Part shown: piece by piece, positions 41,026 to 48,437 of the stretch
Position numbering within the stretch: position 1 is the first letter of the stretch
Layout: each line of letters starts with the position of its first letter
Source of the DNA: Candidatus Avoscillospira avicola
Lineage (GTDB): Bacteria > Bacillota > Clostridia > Oscillospirales > Oscillospiraceae
Assembly: GCA_018712245.1 (NCBI GenBank)
Contig: DVHE01000075.1
Coordinates: 1-48,437, forward strand
Direction of reading: 5' to 3'
Length of the DNA: 48,437 nt
Notes under the pieces: generated by a model
Told to the model about the DNA's origin: nothing
The model's input: only the letters and a program-made list of their open reading frames with translations
The model's database searches: none
Translations under genes and position numbers: made by a program

Positions 41026-42288
41026 TCAAGATTCCTGCGCGTAGGCCTGGAGCTTTCCGTAGAGGGCCATGTCGCAGATGGCCGTCACCGCGATGCCCTC
41101 GGCGGTGTAGTCGGTGGAAAGTACCTTGGCCTGGTCGTGGAGCGTCTCCACCATGCCGCCCAGACTGTAGGGGAGGAGGAAGGTGCATTTTTTCCGCTGC
41201 AAATTCAGGGCTTTTTCGATAGCGCGGAGCAATTCGTCCAGGTTTTCGCCGGTTTTGGCGGAGATGGCGATTTTGTCTGCGCCCCGGGGAATGTCGTCGG
41301 GGTCCACGGTGTCGCACTTGTTGTAGCACTCCAGCACCGGGGTACCGGGCTTGGCCAGCTGGCGGATCAGCTTGTCCGCCACGGCCACGTGATTGTCCCG
41401 CTCGGGGTCGCCGGCGTCGATGACGTGGAGCAGCAGGTCGGCGTATTGCAGCTCCTCCAGCGTGGCCTGGAAGGCCTCCACTAGATGATGGGGGAGCTTG
41501 GCGATGAAGCCGACGGTGTCGGACAGGAGGACGGTCAGCGTGTCCGAGACCTCCAGCTGGCGGGTGGTGGTGTCCAAGGTGTCGAAAAGGCGGTTGTTGG
41601 CCGGGATGCCGGCGCCGGTGAGCTTGTTCAAGAGGGTGGACTTTCCAGCGTTGGTGTAGCCCACGATGGCCACCACCGGCACGGCGTTTTTGATCCGCCG
41701 CTCCCGCTGAACCGCCCGCACCTGGCGCACTTCCTTCAGGTCGGCCTGGAGCCGGGCGATGCGGCTGCGGATGTGGCGCCGGTCCGTCTCCAGCTTGGTC
41801 TCGCCGGGGCCCCGGGTGCCGATGCCGCCGCCCAGCCGGGACATACTCTTGCCCATGCCCGAGAGCTTGGGCAGCAGATACTGGTATTGGGCCAGCTCCA
41901 CCTGGAGGCGGCCCTCCCTGGTCTTGGCCCGCTGGGCGAAGATGTCCAGAATCAGTGCGCTCCGGTCCAGGACGGTGGCGTGGGTCAGGTCCTCCAGGGT
42001 GCGGATCTGGGAGGGGGTCAGGTCGTTGTCGCAGATGAGCATGGTGGCCTCGGTGGTCTCGATCAGCTGCCGGATCTCCTCGGCCTTGCCCTCGCCGAAG
42101 AAGCTGTGGGGGTCGGGGGCGGGGCGGTGCTGCAAAACCTTGGCGACGCACTGGCCGCCCGCCGTCTCCAGCAGCGCCTCCAGCTCATCCAGGGTTTCGT
42201 CGGTAGCGTCCTCCTCCCGGGTAAAGACGTCGGCGCTCAGGCCGGCCAGGACGGCCTTCTCCATGACGGGTTTCTCCAAAGGGTCCAT
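41026..42288 (-). CDS. hflX: GTPase HflX
   Basis: A 420-residue ribosome-associated GTPase that splits or rescues stalled 70S ribosomes. The N-terminal HflX domain has HSFFGEGKAEEIRQLIE and ATVLDRSALILDIFAQRAKT. The linker GGGIGTRGPGETKLETDRR is the family signature. The P-loop GYTNAGKST is at residues 210-218, then LLSDTVGFIAKLPHHLVEAF (switch II) and ECYNKCDTV (NKCD as G4). GGAGG precedes the start. Its frame throws long high-G+C shadow frames on both strands. Confidence 0.96.
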   Translation of the reverse strand: MDPLEKPVMEKAVLAGLSADVFTREEDATDETLDELEALLETAGGQCVAKVLQHRPAPDPHSFFGEGKAEEIRQLIETTEATMLICDNDLTPSQIRTLEDLTHATVLDRSALILDIFAQRAKTREGRLQVELAQYQYLLPKLSGMGKSMSRLGGGIGTRGPGETKLETDRRHIRSRIARLQADLKEVRQVRAVQRERRIKNAVPVVAIVGYTNAGKSTLLNKLTGAGIPANNRLFDTLDTTTRQLEVSDTLTVLLSDTVGFIAKLPHHLVEAFQATLEELQYADLLLHVIDAGDPERDNHVAVADKLIRQLAKPGTPVLECYNKCDTVDPDDIPRGADKIAISAKTGENLDELLRAIEKALNLQRKKCTFLLPYSLGGMVETLHDQAKVLSTDYTAEGIAVTAICDMALYGKLQAYAQES

Positions 42289-42315
42289 AAAACCTCCAAA
42301 ATTCGAGTAAATAGG

Positions 42316-42345
42316 AAAAACGCCCGCACCAATTCGGTGCGGGCG
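42316..42345 (-). terminator. rpmE terminator
   Basis: On the minus strand CGCCCGCACC and GGTGCGGGCG pair over GAATT, followed by TTTTT. It separates rpmE from hflX. Confidence 0.88.
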
Positions 42346-42352
42346 CAGGCGA

Positions 42353-42553
42353 TTACTTCAGGCCGTATTTCTTGTTGAAACGATCCACACGTCCACCCGT
42401 GTCAACCAGCTTCTGCTTGCCGGTATAGAAAGGGTGACACTTGGAGCAGATTTCGACGCGAATGTCCTTTTTGGTAGAACCGGTCTCGATCACTTCGCCG
42501 CAGGCACAACGAATGGTAGTCTGCTGATAGTTGGGATGGATGCCTTCCTTCAT
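42353..42553 (-). CDS. rpmE: Ribosomal protein L31 (zinc-binding form)
   Basis: A 66-residue large-subunit protein starting [20 protein letters not shown]. Zinc ligands C16, C18, C36 and C39 identify the C+ form. The end, VDRFNKKYG, is the family signature. The start at 42553 has AGAGGTG upstream; a GTG three codons earlier is less likely. It is a single gene with its own promoter and terminator. Confidence 0.96.
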   Translation of the reverse strand: MKEGIHPNYQQTTIRCACGEVIETGSTKKDIRVEICSKCHPFYTGKQKLVDTGGRVDRFNKKYGLK

Positions 42554-42672
42554 GCTGTTCACCTCTTTCTGAGCAGATCAAGGGCCATGGCCCTGATTGG
42601 TAATAGAAGTCGCGGCCAATGCCGCAGCACGGGCTTCTCTGGGATTTGCAGAGAAATTCATCATGCCCAGGT

Positions 42673-42701
42673 ATGATACCACAACTTATCCCGTTTTGCA
42701 A
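42673..42701 (-). promoter_or_regulatory. Sigma-A promoter for rpmE
   Basis: Leftward TTGCAA (42701-42696), 17-base spacer, TATCAT (42678-42673), leaving a leader of roughly 110 nt before rpmE. A leader of this size could carry regulation, but I see no clear structure in it. Confidence 0.7.
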
Positions 42702-42875
42702 GTGTTTTTTCAAAAAACTCGGAAAAACAGTGGCAGGCTTTTCGTGCCATGAATTAGCGGCATTTTGCAGGAAATTGCAACCTTCTTTGCCTGCAGGGAG
42801 TCATATTTTTTGAAGGACCAAGCCACGCGGGCGGAGGATCGGACCCGCGTCCGGCCAACGGGAGGGATATGTCAT

Positions 42876-45206
42876 ATGAAACGCGCCATTGGAATATGTC
42901 TGATACTTTGCCTGCTGCTGGCGGGGTGCCGGCAGCCTGGGGGCCAGACGCCGGAGCGGGAGCCGGACCCGACGATCCGGCAGAGCGCCGGGGCCGAAGC
43001 AGCGGCGCCCCTGGACGTGGTGGAGACGGAGGGAGTGTATCAGTGCCTGACAGAGCCGTGGGAGGAATGCGGTGCGTCGCTGCTCCTCCAGCCCACGGCG
43101 GCGGGCGCGGCGGAAATCGGCCTGCCGATGGAAGACGCCGACTCAGATTCGGCTGCGGGCCACGCCGTGTGGGTGCGGGTCCACGACGGCCAGGGCGGCG
43201 AAGCGCGCAGCATTCCCCTGCAGGAGGAGGAGACGGAGATCAGCGGCTGCTGCCTGGCGGGGAATTTTTACCTCTTGGTGGATACGCCGGAGGGACAGCG
43301 CCTTGTGCTGCCGGACGAGACCCGCCTCAGCCTGGCAGACGTGTTCCCCGGCGAGGCCCAGTGGCTGGTGGGAAGCGGCGAGAATCTCCTGCTGCTCAGC
43401 CGGGACGGCCAGGCGGCGGCGCTGCGCCAGGACGGCACGCTGCTGTGGACGGAGCGCTACGCCGGTGAGCTGGCCGCGGCGCTGATGACCGCCGATCAGC
43501 AGATTCTGCTGCTGACGCAGTGGGAGTCCATGGCGCTGCTACAGTTGCTGGACCTGTCTACCGGCCAGCTGACGTCTCTCGGCTCGGTGCCGGAGGGACT
43601 GTGCCGCCTGTCACTCACAGCCGGTGAGGCGTGGGGCTACACGCTGCTGGCCTGGGACAGCGAGGCTCTCTACGGCTGGCGTGCCGGGGAGACGACGGTG
43701 GACCGGCTCTTCTCATGGGACGACCTGGGGCTGGAGGGCGAAAGCGTCCAGACCCTGGCCTGCCGCAGCGAGACCGAGCTGCTGGGCGGCTATCGGACCG
43801 ATGGCGCGGCTGCGGTGGAGTGTCTCACCATTTCCCGGACGGCCACAGCGCTGAACGCCTGGCAGCAGGCGTACCTGGACCTGCTGGAGCAGCAATTCCT
43901 CTCCGCCGGGCAGACGGTGTCCGCCCTGGGCCTTACGGACCTCCAGCGCGACGGCGTGCCGGAGCTGGTGATCTGGCTGCCCGGCAATGCCGACGGGACA
44001 GTGTACTTTGCTGACGGCGGCGCGGCGTATCACAATATCGGCAGCATCTACCCCGGTGAAGCCCCGGAAGCCGACTGGGTCCTTCCAGCGCCGGAGGCGC
44101 GGGCGTTTACCGAGAGCGAGATCGAAGCGTGGCTGGGCCGCTTTTCGCCGGATGCCTTCCCGGCGCTGACCGACGAGGACTTGCTGGCTATGGTGGAGCC
44201 GCTGGAGATCGCTCTGGCCCAGTGCGGGGAGTTTACCTTCGACGATCCGTCCCAGCTCAGCGCCGACCAGCTGTGGCGGGCCTTTCTGGCTTTGGCGGAC
44301 CACAGTGACTTCCAGCCCTACCGCAATTCCTATGACACGGGCTATGTGCTGCCGGTGGCCTACATCCATGAAACACTGTCGCAATACTTCTCGGGTGTCA
44401 CCTTTGCCTGTTCGCCGGATATGCAGTATATCAATGCGGTTAATGAGGACAATGCTTCTATGTTCTGGTCTGAGACCGACGCACTGACCGGCCATCGGTA
44501 TGGCCAGGTGGGGAGCCGGCGCGGCGACGGGGCTACGTTGTCCTTTACCGTGGACTATTACACCCAGCCGGAGGGGCAGGGGACCATGTATCTGACCAAG
44601 ACCTACGAGATCGCCTTTGGGGAGACGGGCTATACATATCAGTCGGCCCGGATCGAATCCGCGCCGTCGGTCCGGGAGCTGGTATCGGACAACGGTTACC
44701 GGCCCACGGCGGCGCAGCTGGAGGATGACGCCCTGTTCTCCATGCTGCTGTCTTCGGAGGTTGCCCTGGTGGACGAGGGCTTTACCTTCCGCAATAGCTG
44801 CGAGCTGGGAGAGCCGAAGCTGTATCTGCTGTTCCTCCTCTGGACCGACTACGGGGAATTGGAGGCCTGCTACAGCCAGGAAGACGAGATGTTCCACTTT
44901 TCTCAGGAGATGATCGAAGCCCATCTGGCGCCGTATTTGCGGGAGTTTTCCTTTGATATCACGGCGGATTACCGCTATGACCCCGCTGAGGGCATGATCG
45001 TCACGCCTCTGGCTTCCGGCTTTGGGGGAGACAGACCCATGCAGCTGCTGGAGAAGCGGGTGGACGGCAGCTTCGTGGAGGTGGACTTAGGTGTCTATGA
45101 AGATTACGAGTTCCAGGGCGAGCCGAAGTATCTGAAAACCTACACCCTGCAATTCCATCCGGACGGCTGCTACATCCTCTCGGCGGTGCGGCATAGCGCG
45201 CAGTAG
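42876..45206 (+). CDS. Large lipoprotein of unknown function
   Basis: A 776-residue protein with a type II signal peptide: MKRAIGICLILCLLLAGC, lipid-modified Cys18. The start at 42876 has GGAGGG nine bases upstream; the ATG at 42765 is unsupported. The first ~300 residues have repeated short beta-like strands with LLLLSRDGQAAALRQDGTLL and LQLLDLSTGQLTSLGSVP, suggestive of a beta-propeller. The middle (about 320-440) has DLQRDGVPELVIWLPGNADG, resembling a dockerin- or EF-hand-like Asp loop. The C-terminal half is a novel-looking domain with YRYDPAEGMIVTPLASGFGG. I know no family for the whole; probably a surface lipoprotein. Confidence 0.85.
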   Translation: MKRAIGICLILCLLLAGCRQPGGQTPEREPDPTIRQSAGAEAAAPLDVVETEGVYQCLTEPWEECGASLLLQPTAAGAAEIGLPMEDADSDSAAGHAVWVRVHDGQGGEARSIPLQEEETEISGCCLAGNFYLLVDTPEGQRLVLPDETRLSLADVFPGEAQWLVGSGENLLLLSRDGQAAALRQDGTLLWTERYAGELAAALMTADQQILLLTQWESMALLQLLDLSTGQLTSLGSVPEGLCRLSLTAGEAWGYTLLAWDSEALYGWRAGETTVDRLFSWDDLGLEGESVQTLACRSETELLGGYRTDGAAAVECLTISRTATALNAWQQAYLDLLEQQFLSAGQTVSALGLTDLQRDGVPELVIWLPGNADGTVYFADGGAAYHNIGSIYPGEAPEADWVLPAPEARAFTESEIEAWLGRFSPDAFPALTDEDLLAMVEPLEIALAQCGEFTFDDPSQLSADQLWRAFLALADHSDFQPYRNSYDTGYVLPVAYIHETLSQYFSGVTFACSPDMQYINAVNEDNASMFWSETDALTGHRYGQVGSRRGDGATLSFTVDYYTQPEGQGTMYLTKTYEIAFGETGYTYQSARIESAPSVRELVSDNGYRPTAAQLEDDALFSMLLSSEVALVDEGFTFRNSCELGEPKLYLLFLLWTDYGELEACYSQEDEMFHFSQEMIEAHLAPYLREFSFDITADYRYDPAEGMIVTPLASGFGGDRPMQLLEKRVDGSFVEVDLGVYEDYEFQGEPKYLKTYTLQFHPDGCYILSAVRHSAQ

Positions 45207-45351
45207 GCTGCCGCGATCCAGCTCTGGTTTCCCGCCGCCTCGCAATGGCGCATCGCGCATCCTCCACCGCGGGCGTCCGAGGCAGCGCCGCGCAGAAGGA
45301 AGCTGCGCGGCGCTGCTGCCGCAGCCCCGTGGCACGTGGGGACGAAGCGGC

Positions 45352-45381
45352 AAAAAAGCCCCCCGGCTGCTGCCGGGGGGC
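45352..45381 (-). terminator. Hairpin after the large lipoprotein gene
   Basis: AGCCCCCCGGC and GCCGGGGGGCT pair over TGCT. The A run is on the left, so the T tract is on the minus strand; as a rightward terminator it would rely on the stem only. Confidence 0.55.
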
Positions 45382-46390
45382 TGCTGTCACCATATATTCT
45401 ATTCTTTATTCTTCCAACACTTCTATGAAAAACCTCAAAAGGAGATATCAGAAAGAATAGGCGGGAAACGCACGATTTCAATTCTTGAGATGAGAGATAG
45501 TTTATGCCACAATTCGCAGGGGATCAATCAGCCTGGAGATCTTTCTAATACATCACGAGGATTTGTCTCTGTATCATCCATCCAACGAAAACCAAACCGG
45601 CTTCCATCCTTGGAATGGATGTACCTTAAGAGGATCAGTCGTCATCTATTTGAAAAGATGCCATTGTCTAAATGACCGAGGTCCTGCCGCAAGGGGCATT
45701 GGAAGCGGCGTTCCCGGAATACATCGAAGTAACCAACGATCCATTGCGGCAGGGAGGAAGAAGTTTACTTCAACTGCCTGGGAAAAAACGAATTCTTACG
45801 TCTTTGTTGGAACCTGTTTCTTGTGGAATAGGGAGCCGCGCTTATAGCGGCGCGTTCTGATTTCCTGCAAGAACAATCCTGTTTTTTGAACTCCTGGAAG
45901 AAACTGCTGCGGATTGCCGCAGGAATCTTTTTGGATGCTCCAAAACGCTGTGGATCATTTCTGTCCGCTGGCGATTGCCCGTTCACTCGGGAGAAGCGGA
46001 AAGGAAAGTGAACACTTTCTTCAGAAATATAGGTTCTTTTACGACAGAATGTGTTTCCGTTGCGATGGATTTGGTTCTCAGCCTGGAACAGCTGGAATGA
46101 GCCTAGCCCAATCGATCAAACCAGAGTTCTGTACCAAGGATATAATTTGCGGATTACGAACCCGAATTCGCGGTAGATATCTGGTTTGAAATCAAATCAG
46201 TACATGGGACTCATTCCTTTCAAAGTAGTGCGGGTCGTCGGCTAAACTGTACATCGGAATCAGTCCTTTCTGTAAGTAAATTCGGATTGCTTGTTATCCC
46301 ATGCCGTTTGTCTTTGGGATGGTTTCACTATACCGGATTTTCTTGCGTCTGTAAATTCGCATTTTACACGAATTCGGCGGAAAAACTTTT
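45382..46390. other. Degenerate, lower-G+C intergenic region with possible gene relics
   Basis: No intact gene is supported. Two weak rightward frames exist (45490-45675, 61 codons; 45672-45860, 62 codons, MTEVLPQGALEAAFPEYIEV) without good ribosome sites. From about 46050 to 46260 broken coding-like pieces appear in shifting rightward frames: SVAMDLVLSLEQLE, then IDQTRVLYQGYNLRI, then DYEPEFAVDIWFEIKS. This is the look of a frameshifted pseudogene. Composition is lower in G+C than its surroundings. No transposase or tRNA is seen. Confidence 0.5.
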
Positions 46391-46412
46391 ACTTTTCAGA
46401 AGAATGGTTCCG

Positions 46413-46421
46413 TGCTATAAT
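46413..46421 (+). promoter_or_regulatory. Extended -10 promoter upstream of the LURP-one gene
   Basis: TGCTATAAT is a TGn-extended -10; the -35 is poor. A perfect hairpin follows 10 bases later at 46431-46453. Confidence 0.55.
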
Positions 46422-46430
46422 AAATACGTT

Positions 46431-46453
46431 GGGCCGCCCCGCTGGGGCGGCCC
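46431..46453 (+). terminator. Hairpin between two promoters ahead of the LURP-one gene
   Basis: GGGCCGCCCC and GGGGCGGCCC form a 10-bp perfect stem over GCT, followed by GTTGACTTTT. It lies just after the first promoter and abuts the -35 of the second. Confidence 0.55.
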
Positions 46454-46454
46454 G

Positions 46455-46483
46455 TTGACTTTTATTGGCGCCTTTACTATGAT
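46455..46483 (+). promoter_or_regulatory. Second promoter for the LURP-one gene
   Basis: TTGACT (46455-46460), 17-base spacer, TATGAT (46478-46483), 30 bases before the start codon. Confidence 0.7.
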
Positions 46484-46512
46484 AATAAAAAACAGACGAG
46501 GGGGCGGAAGCG

Positions 46513-46980
46513 ATGCAGTTCTATCTCAAGCAGCGAATTTTCACCTGGTTTGACAGCTTTGACATCTACCACGAGGACGGCTCCGTGGCTTACACGGTCC
46601 AGGGGCAGCTGAGCTGGGGCCACAAGCTGGAGGTGCTGGACGCCGAGGGACGGTATCTGGGCATGGTGCGCGAGCGCGTGATGACATTTCTGCCGCAGTT
46701 TGAGATGTACCAAGGGGACGAGTACCTGGGCTGCATCTACAGGGAGTTTACGATTTTGCGCTCCAGATTCACGCTGGATTACCAGGGCTGGAGCCTGGAC
46801 GGCGACATCCTGGGCTGGGACTATGAGCTGCGCGATATGCAGGGGAGAACGGTTGCCACAATCGCCAAAGAGCTGTGGCGCCTGGGCGATACATACGTGT
46901 TGGACATCGAGCGGCCGGAGGATGCCTTCTATGTGGTGATGGCGGTGCTGGCCATCGATTGCAGCAGATGCAGAAACTGA
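46513..46980 (+). CDS. LURP-one-related (DUF567-like) protein
   Basis: A 155-residue soluble protein with a tubby-like beta fold pattern: MQFYLKQRIFTWFDSFDIYH, GSVAYTVQGQLSWGHKLEVL, RYLGMVRERVMTFLPQFEMY, DGDILGWDYELRDMQGRTVA and IERPEDAFYVVMAVLAID. Bacterial LURP-one (YxjI) members have no agreed function; the fold may bind lipid or membrane phosphoinositide-like ligands. AGGGGGCGGAAGCG precedes ATG. It may be co-transcribed with the DUF554 gene 55 bp downstream. Confidence 0.88.
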   Translation: MQFYLKQRIFTWFDSFDIYHEDGSVAYTVQGQLSWGHKLEVLDAEGRYLGMVRERVMTFLPQFEMYQGDEYLGCIYREFTILRSRFTLDYQGWSLDGDILGWDYELRDMQGRTVATIAKELWRLGDTYVLDIERPEDAFYVVMAVLAIDCSRCRN

Positions 46981-47035
46981 AGAAACGTGCATTTTTCGCG
47001 GCGGAGTCTTCCGCCGCGGGGCTAGGAGGATACAA

Positions 47036-47734
47036 ATGATCGCAGCAGTGGTAAACGCGGTAGTGGTGGTGCTGGGCGGCCTGATCGGCCTGCTCTTCGG
47101 CGGGCGGCTTCAGGAAGCGCACACGAAGACCATCGTGGCCGGCCTGGGAATCTGTGTAATGGTCATCGGAATCACCAGCGCCATTGAAACTTCCAATATC
47201 CTCATTGTCATTTTGTGCATCGCCTTGGGCACGGTGCTGGGGGAGCTGCTGCGGATCGAGGACCGGCTGGACAGCCTGGGCGACTGGCTCAAGGCCCGGC
47301 TGGGGCGCCACGGCGGGAGCCGCTTTACCGAGGGCTTCGTCACAGCGAGCCTGCTCTTCTGCGTGGGGTCCATGGCTATCATGGGCAGCTTTGACGCCGG
47401 TCTCCGGGGGGATTACCAGACGATCTTCGCCAAGTCCGCCCTGGACGGCGTGATGGCTGTGACCTTTGCCGCCACCATGGGCGTGGGGGTCCTGTTCTCC
47501 GGCGCCACCGTGCTTTTGTACCAGGGGGCGCTGACGCTGCTGGCCGCCCTGGTGGAGCCGCTGCTCTCGCCGGAGGTGATTGTGGAGCTGAGCGCCGTGG
47601 GCGGCGTCATGCTCATCGGCACCGGAATCAATATCCTGGGCCTGGCGCCCCAGCGGCTCAAGGTGGGAAATATGCTGCCGGCCATGGTGCTGCCGGTGGT
47701 GTGGTTCGCCCTCTCGGGATGGTTTGGCGGCTAA
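47036..47734 (+). CDS. DUF554 family membrane protein
   Basis: A 232-residue protein with six to seven membrane spans. It shows the family landmarks: an N-terminal NAVVVVLGGLIGLLFGGRL, GITSAIETSNILIVILCIAL, the cytoplasmic GELLRIEDRLDSLGDWLK, FVTASLLFCVGSMAIMGSFD and a C-terminal LIGTGINILGLAPQRLKVGN. DUF554 (YdfK and YqgA) members are putative transporters of unknown substrate. TAGGAGG lies seven bases upstream of ATG. Confidence 0.93.
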   Translation: MIAAVVNAVVVVLGGLIGLLFGGRLQEAHTKTIVAGLGICVMVIGITSAIETSNILIVILCIALGTVLGELLRIEDRLDSLGDWLKARLGRHGGSRFTEGFVTASLLFCVGSMAIMGSFDAGLRGDYQTIFAKSALDGVMAVTFAATMGVGVLFSGATVLLYQGALTLLAALVEPLLSPEVIVELSAVGGVMLIGTGINILGLAPQRLKVGNMLPAMVLPVVWFALSGWFGG

Positions 47735-47789
47735 CAAATCGCACAATTTTCCATCTGGGATAAAACGAAAAGTTTTTGCCCATTTCCAG

Positions 47790-47818
47790 TTGCTTTTTCG
47801 ACATTTTTCTTGCATAAT
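47790..47818 (+). promoter_or_regulatory. Promoter for xpt
   Basis: TTGCTT (47790-47795), 17-base spacer, CATAAT (47813-47818). The leader would be about 30 nt, too short for a purine riboswitch. Confidence 0.6.
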
Positions 47819-47856
47819 GAAAGGTACCATTATTCAGTGCGAAAGGCGGAGAAAAC

Positions 47857-48432
47857 ATGGAGCTTTTGAAAAAACGCATCCAGGAAGAGGGGAAGATTCT
47901 TCCCGGCAATATCGTCAAGGTGGATGGCTTCCTCAATCACCGGGTGGATACGGAGCTGATGGAGCAGATCGCCGAGGAGTTTAAGAAGCGCTTCGACACC
48001 AGCAAAGTGACGCTGGTGCTGACGGCGGAGGCCAGCGGCATCGCCCTGGCGACCATCTGCGCCAGAGCCATGGGCGTCCCCATGGTGTTTGCCAAAAAGG
48101 CCAAGAGCGACAACATCGAAGGCGGCCTCTATCAGAGCGATATCTTCTCCTATACATATAAGAAAAAGGTCACGCTGCTGGTGTCCAAGGACTGGATCAG
48201 TGCTGACGACAAGGTCCTGATCGTGGACGACTTCATGGCCAACGGCGAGGCTATGCGCGGCCTGTGTGACATCGTCAAGGAAGCCGGCGCGGAGCTGGTG
48301 GGCATCGGCATCGCCGTGGAGAAGGGCTTCCAGCACGGCGGCGACCGCATCCGCGAGGCCGGCATCAACATCCAGTCCCTGGCCATCATCGACAGCGCCG
48401 ATGAAAACGGCTTCGTCTTCCGCGAGGATTGA
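47857..48432 (+). CDS. xpt: Xanthine phosphoribosyltransferase
   Basis: A 191-residue salvage enzyme: xanthine plus PRPP gives XMP. The start is MELLKKRIQEEGKILPGNIV; DGFLNHRVDTELMEQIAEEF is characteristic of Xpt. The PRPP loop reads VLIVDDFMANGEAMRG near residue 127. VLTAEASGIALATICARAMG supplies the pyrophosphate and purine contacts. The length is typical (about 190). GGCGGAG lies upstream. In Bacillus xpt is under a guanine riboswitch with pbuX; neither is seen here. It ends five bases before the window edge. Confidence 0.96.
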   Translation: MELLKKRIQEEGKILPGNIVKVDGFLNHRVDTELMEQIAEEFKKRFDTSKVTLVLTAEASGIALATICARAMGVPMVFAKKAKSDNIEGGLYQSDIFSYTYKKKVTLLVSKDWISADDKVLIVDDFMANGEAMRGLCDIVKEAGAELVGIGIAVEKGFQHGGDRIREAGINIQSLAIIDSADENGFVFRED

Positions 48433-48437
48433 TCCAT

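Noticed and set aside
41018-42151. 377-codon same-strand alternative frame within hflX
   Set aside because: HflX has all GTPase motifs in its own frame; this one is Pro/Gly/Arg-rich noise.
47735-47856. Purine riboswitch before xpt
   Set aside because: There is not enough leader after the promoter, and no paired loops of the aptamer were seen.

Overview
The window looks like chromosomal DNA of a high-G+C, spore-forming member of the class Clostridia, most like the gut Oscillospiraceae. The basis is a complete spoIIIAA-AH operon, a dgt-dnaG-rpoD macro-operon, a large Gram-positive type SRP RNA with an Alu domain, Asp23, a sigma-V/RsiV pair, AGGAGG-type ribosome sites and sigma-A promoters. Genus and species cannot be fixed from the sequence alone.

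Layout. 1-1.9 kb: the end of a mobile, probably integrative-conjugative, element with two leftward genes and A+T-rich terminal repeats. It abuts the 3' remnant of an FtsX/MacB-type ABC permease (1.9-3.1 kb). 3.3-6.0 kb: an MFS transporter, a Gfo/Idh/MocA oxidoreductase and a small DUF5655-like protein. 6.1-11.7 kb (minus): two half-size chromate transporter genes followed by sbcD-sbcC. 11.8-15.5 kb (minus): an MBOAT acyltransferase, an SGNH esterase-like protein, an ECF sigma factor and an RsiV-like anti-sigma factor, behind an ECF-type promoter. This reads as a self-regulated peptidoglycan O-acetylation/lysozyme-response operon. 15.5-17.8 kb: a DUF4317 protein and galM. 18.7-23.5 kb: a four-gene ABC system (ATPase, GldF-like permease, GldG-like auxiliary protein, DUF4340 protein). 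23.6-26.5 kb: a GNAT acetyltransferase and polyphosphate kinase. 26.6-31.3 kb: spoIIIAA-AH, the engulfment-stage channel operon, followed by Asp23. 31.9-34.6 kb: a lipoprotein, an A+T-rich secreted orphan and an AEC-family permease. 35.2-39.9 kb (minus): dgt, dnaG, rpoD, acpP and the SRP RNA gene. 40.4-42.6 kb (minus): rpmE, hflX and yigZ. 42.9-48.4 kb: a 776-residue lipoprotein, a 1.3-kb stretch of degenerate DNA, a LURP-one-like protein, a DUF554 membrane protein and xpt.

The intergenic DNA at 17.9-18.5, 24.2, 34.6-35.1 and 40.0-40.3 kb is packed with short hairpin cassettes. They share a fixed GTAGGGGC flank but have stems of different sequence that keep their pairing. A second cassette (CCTCCCCTAA...TTAGGGGAGG) shows a compensatory arm change, and the units recur with a period near 78 bp.

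The two observations most worth following are the autoregulated O-acetyltransferase/sigma-V/RsiV operon, whose sigma gene appears to begin with an AUC codon behind a perfect Shine-Dalgarno, and the covarying hairpin cassette family.
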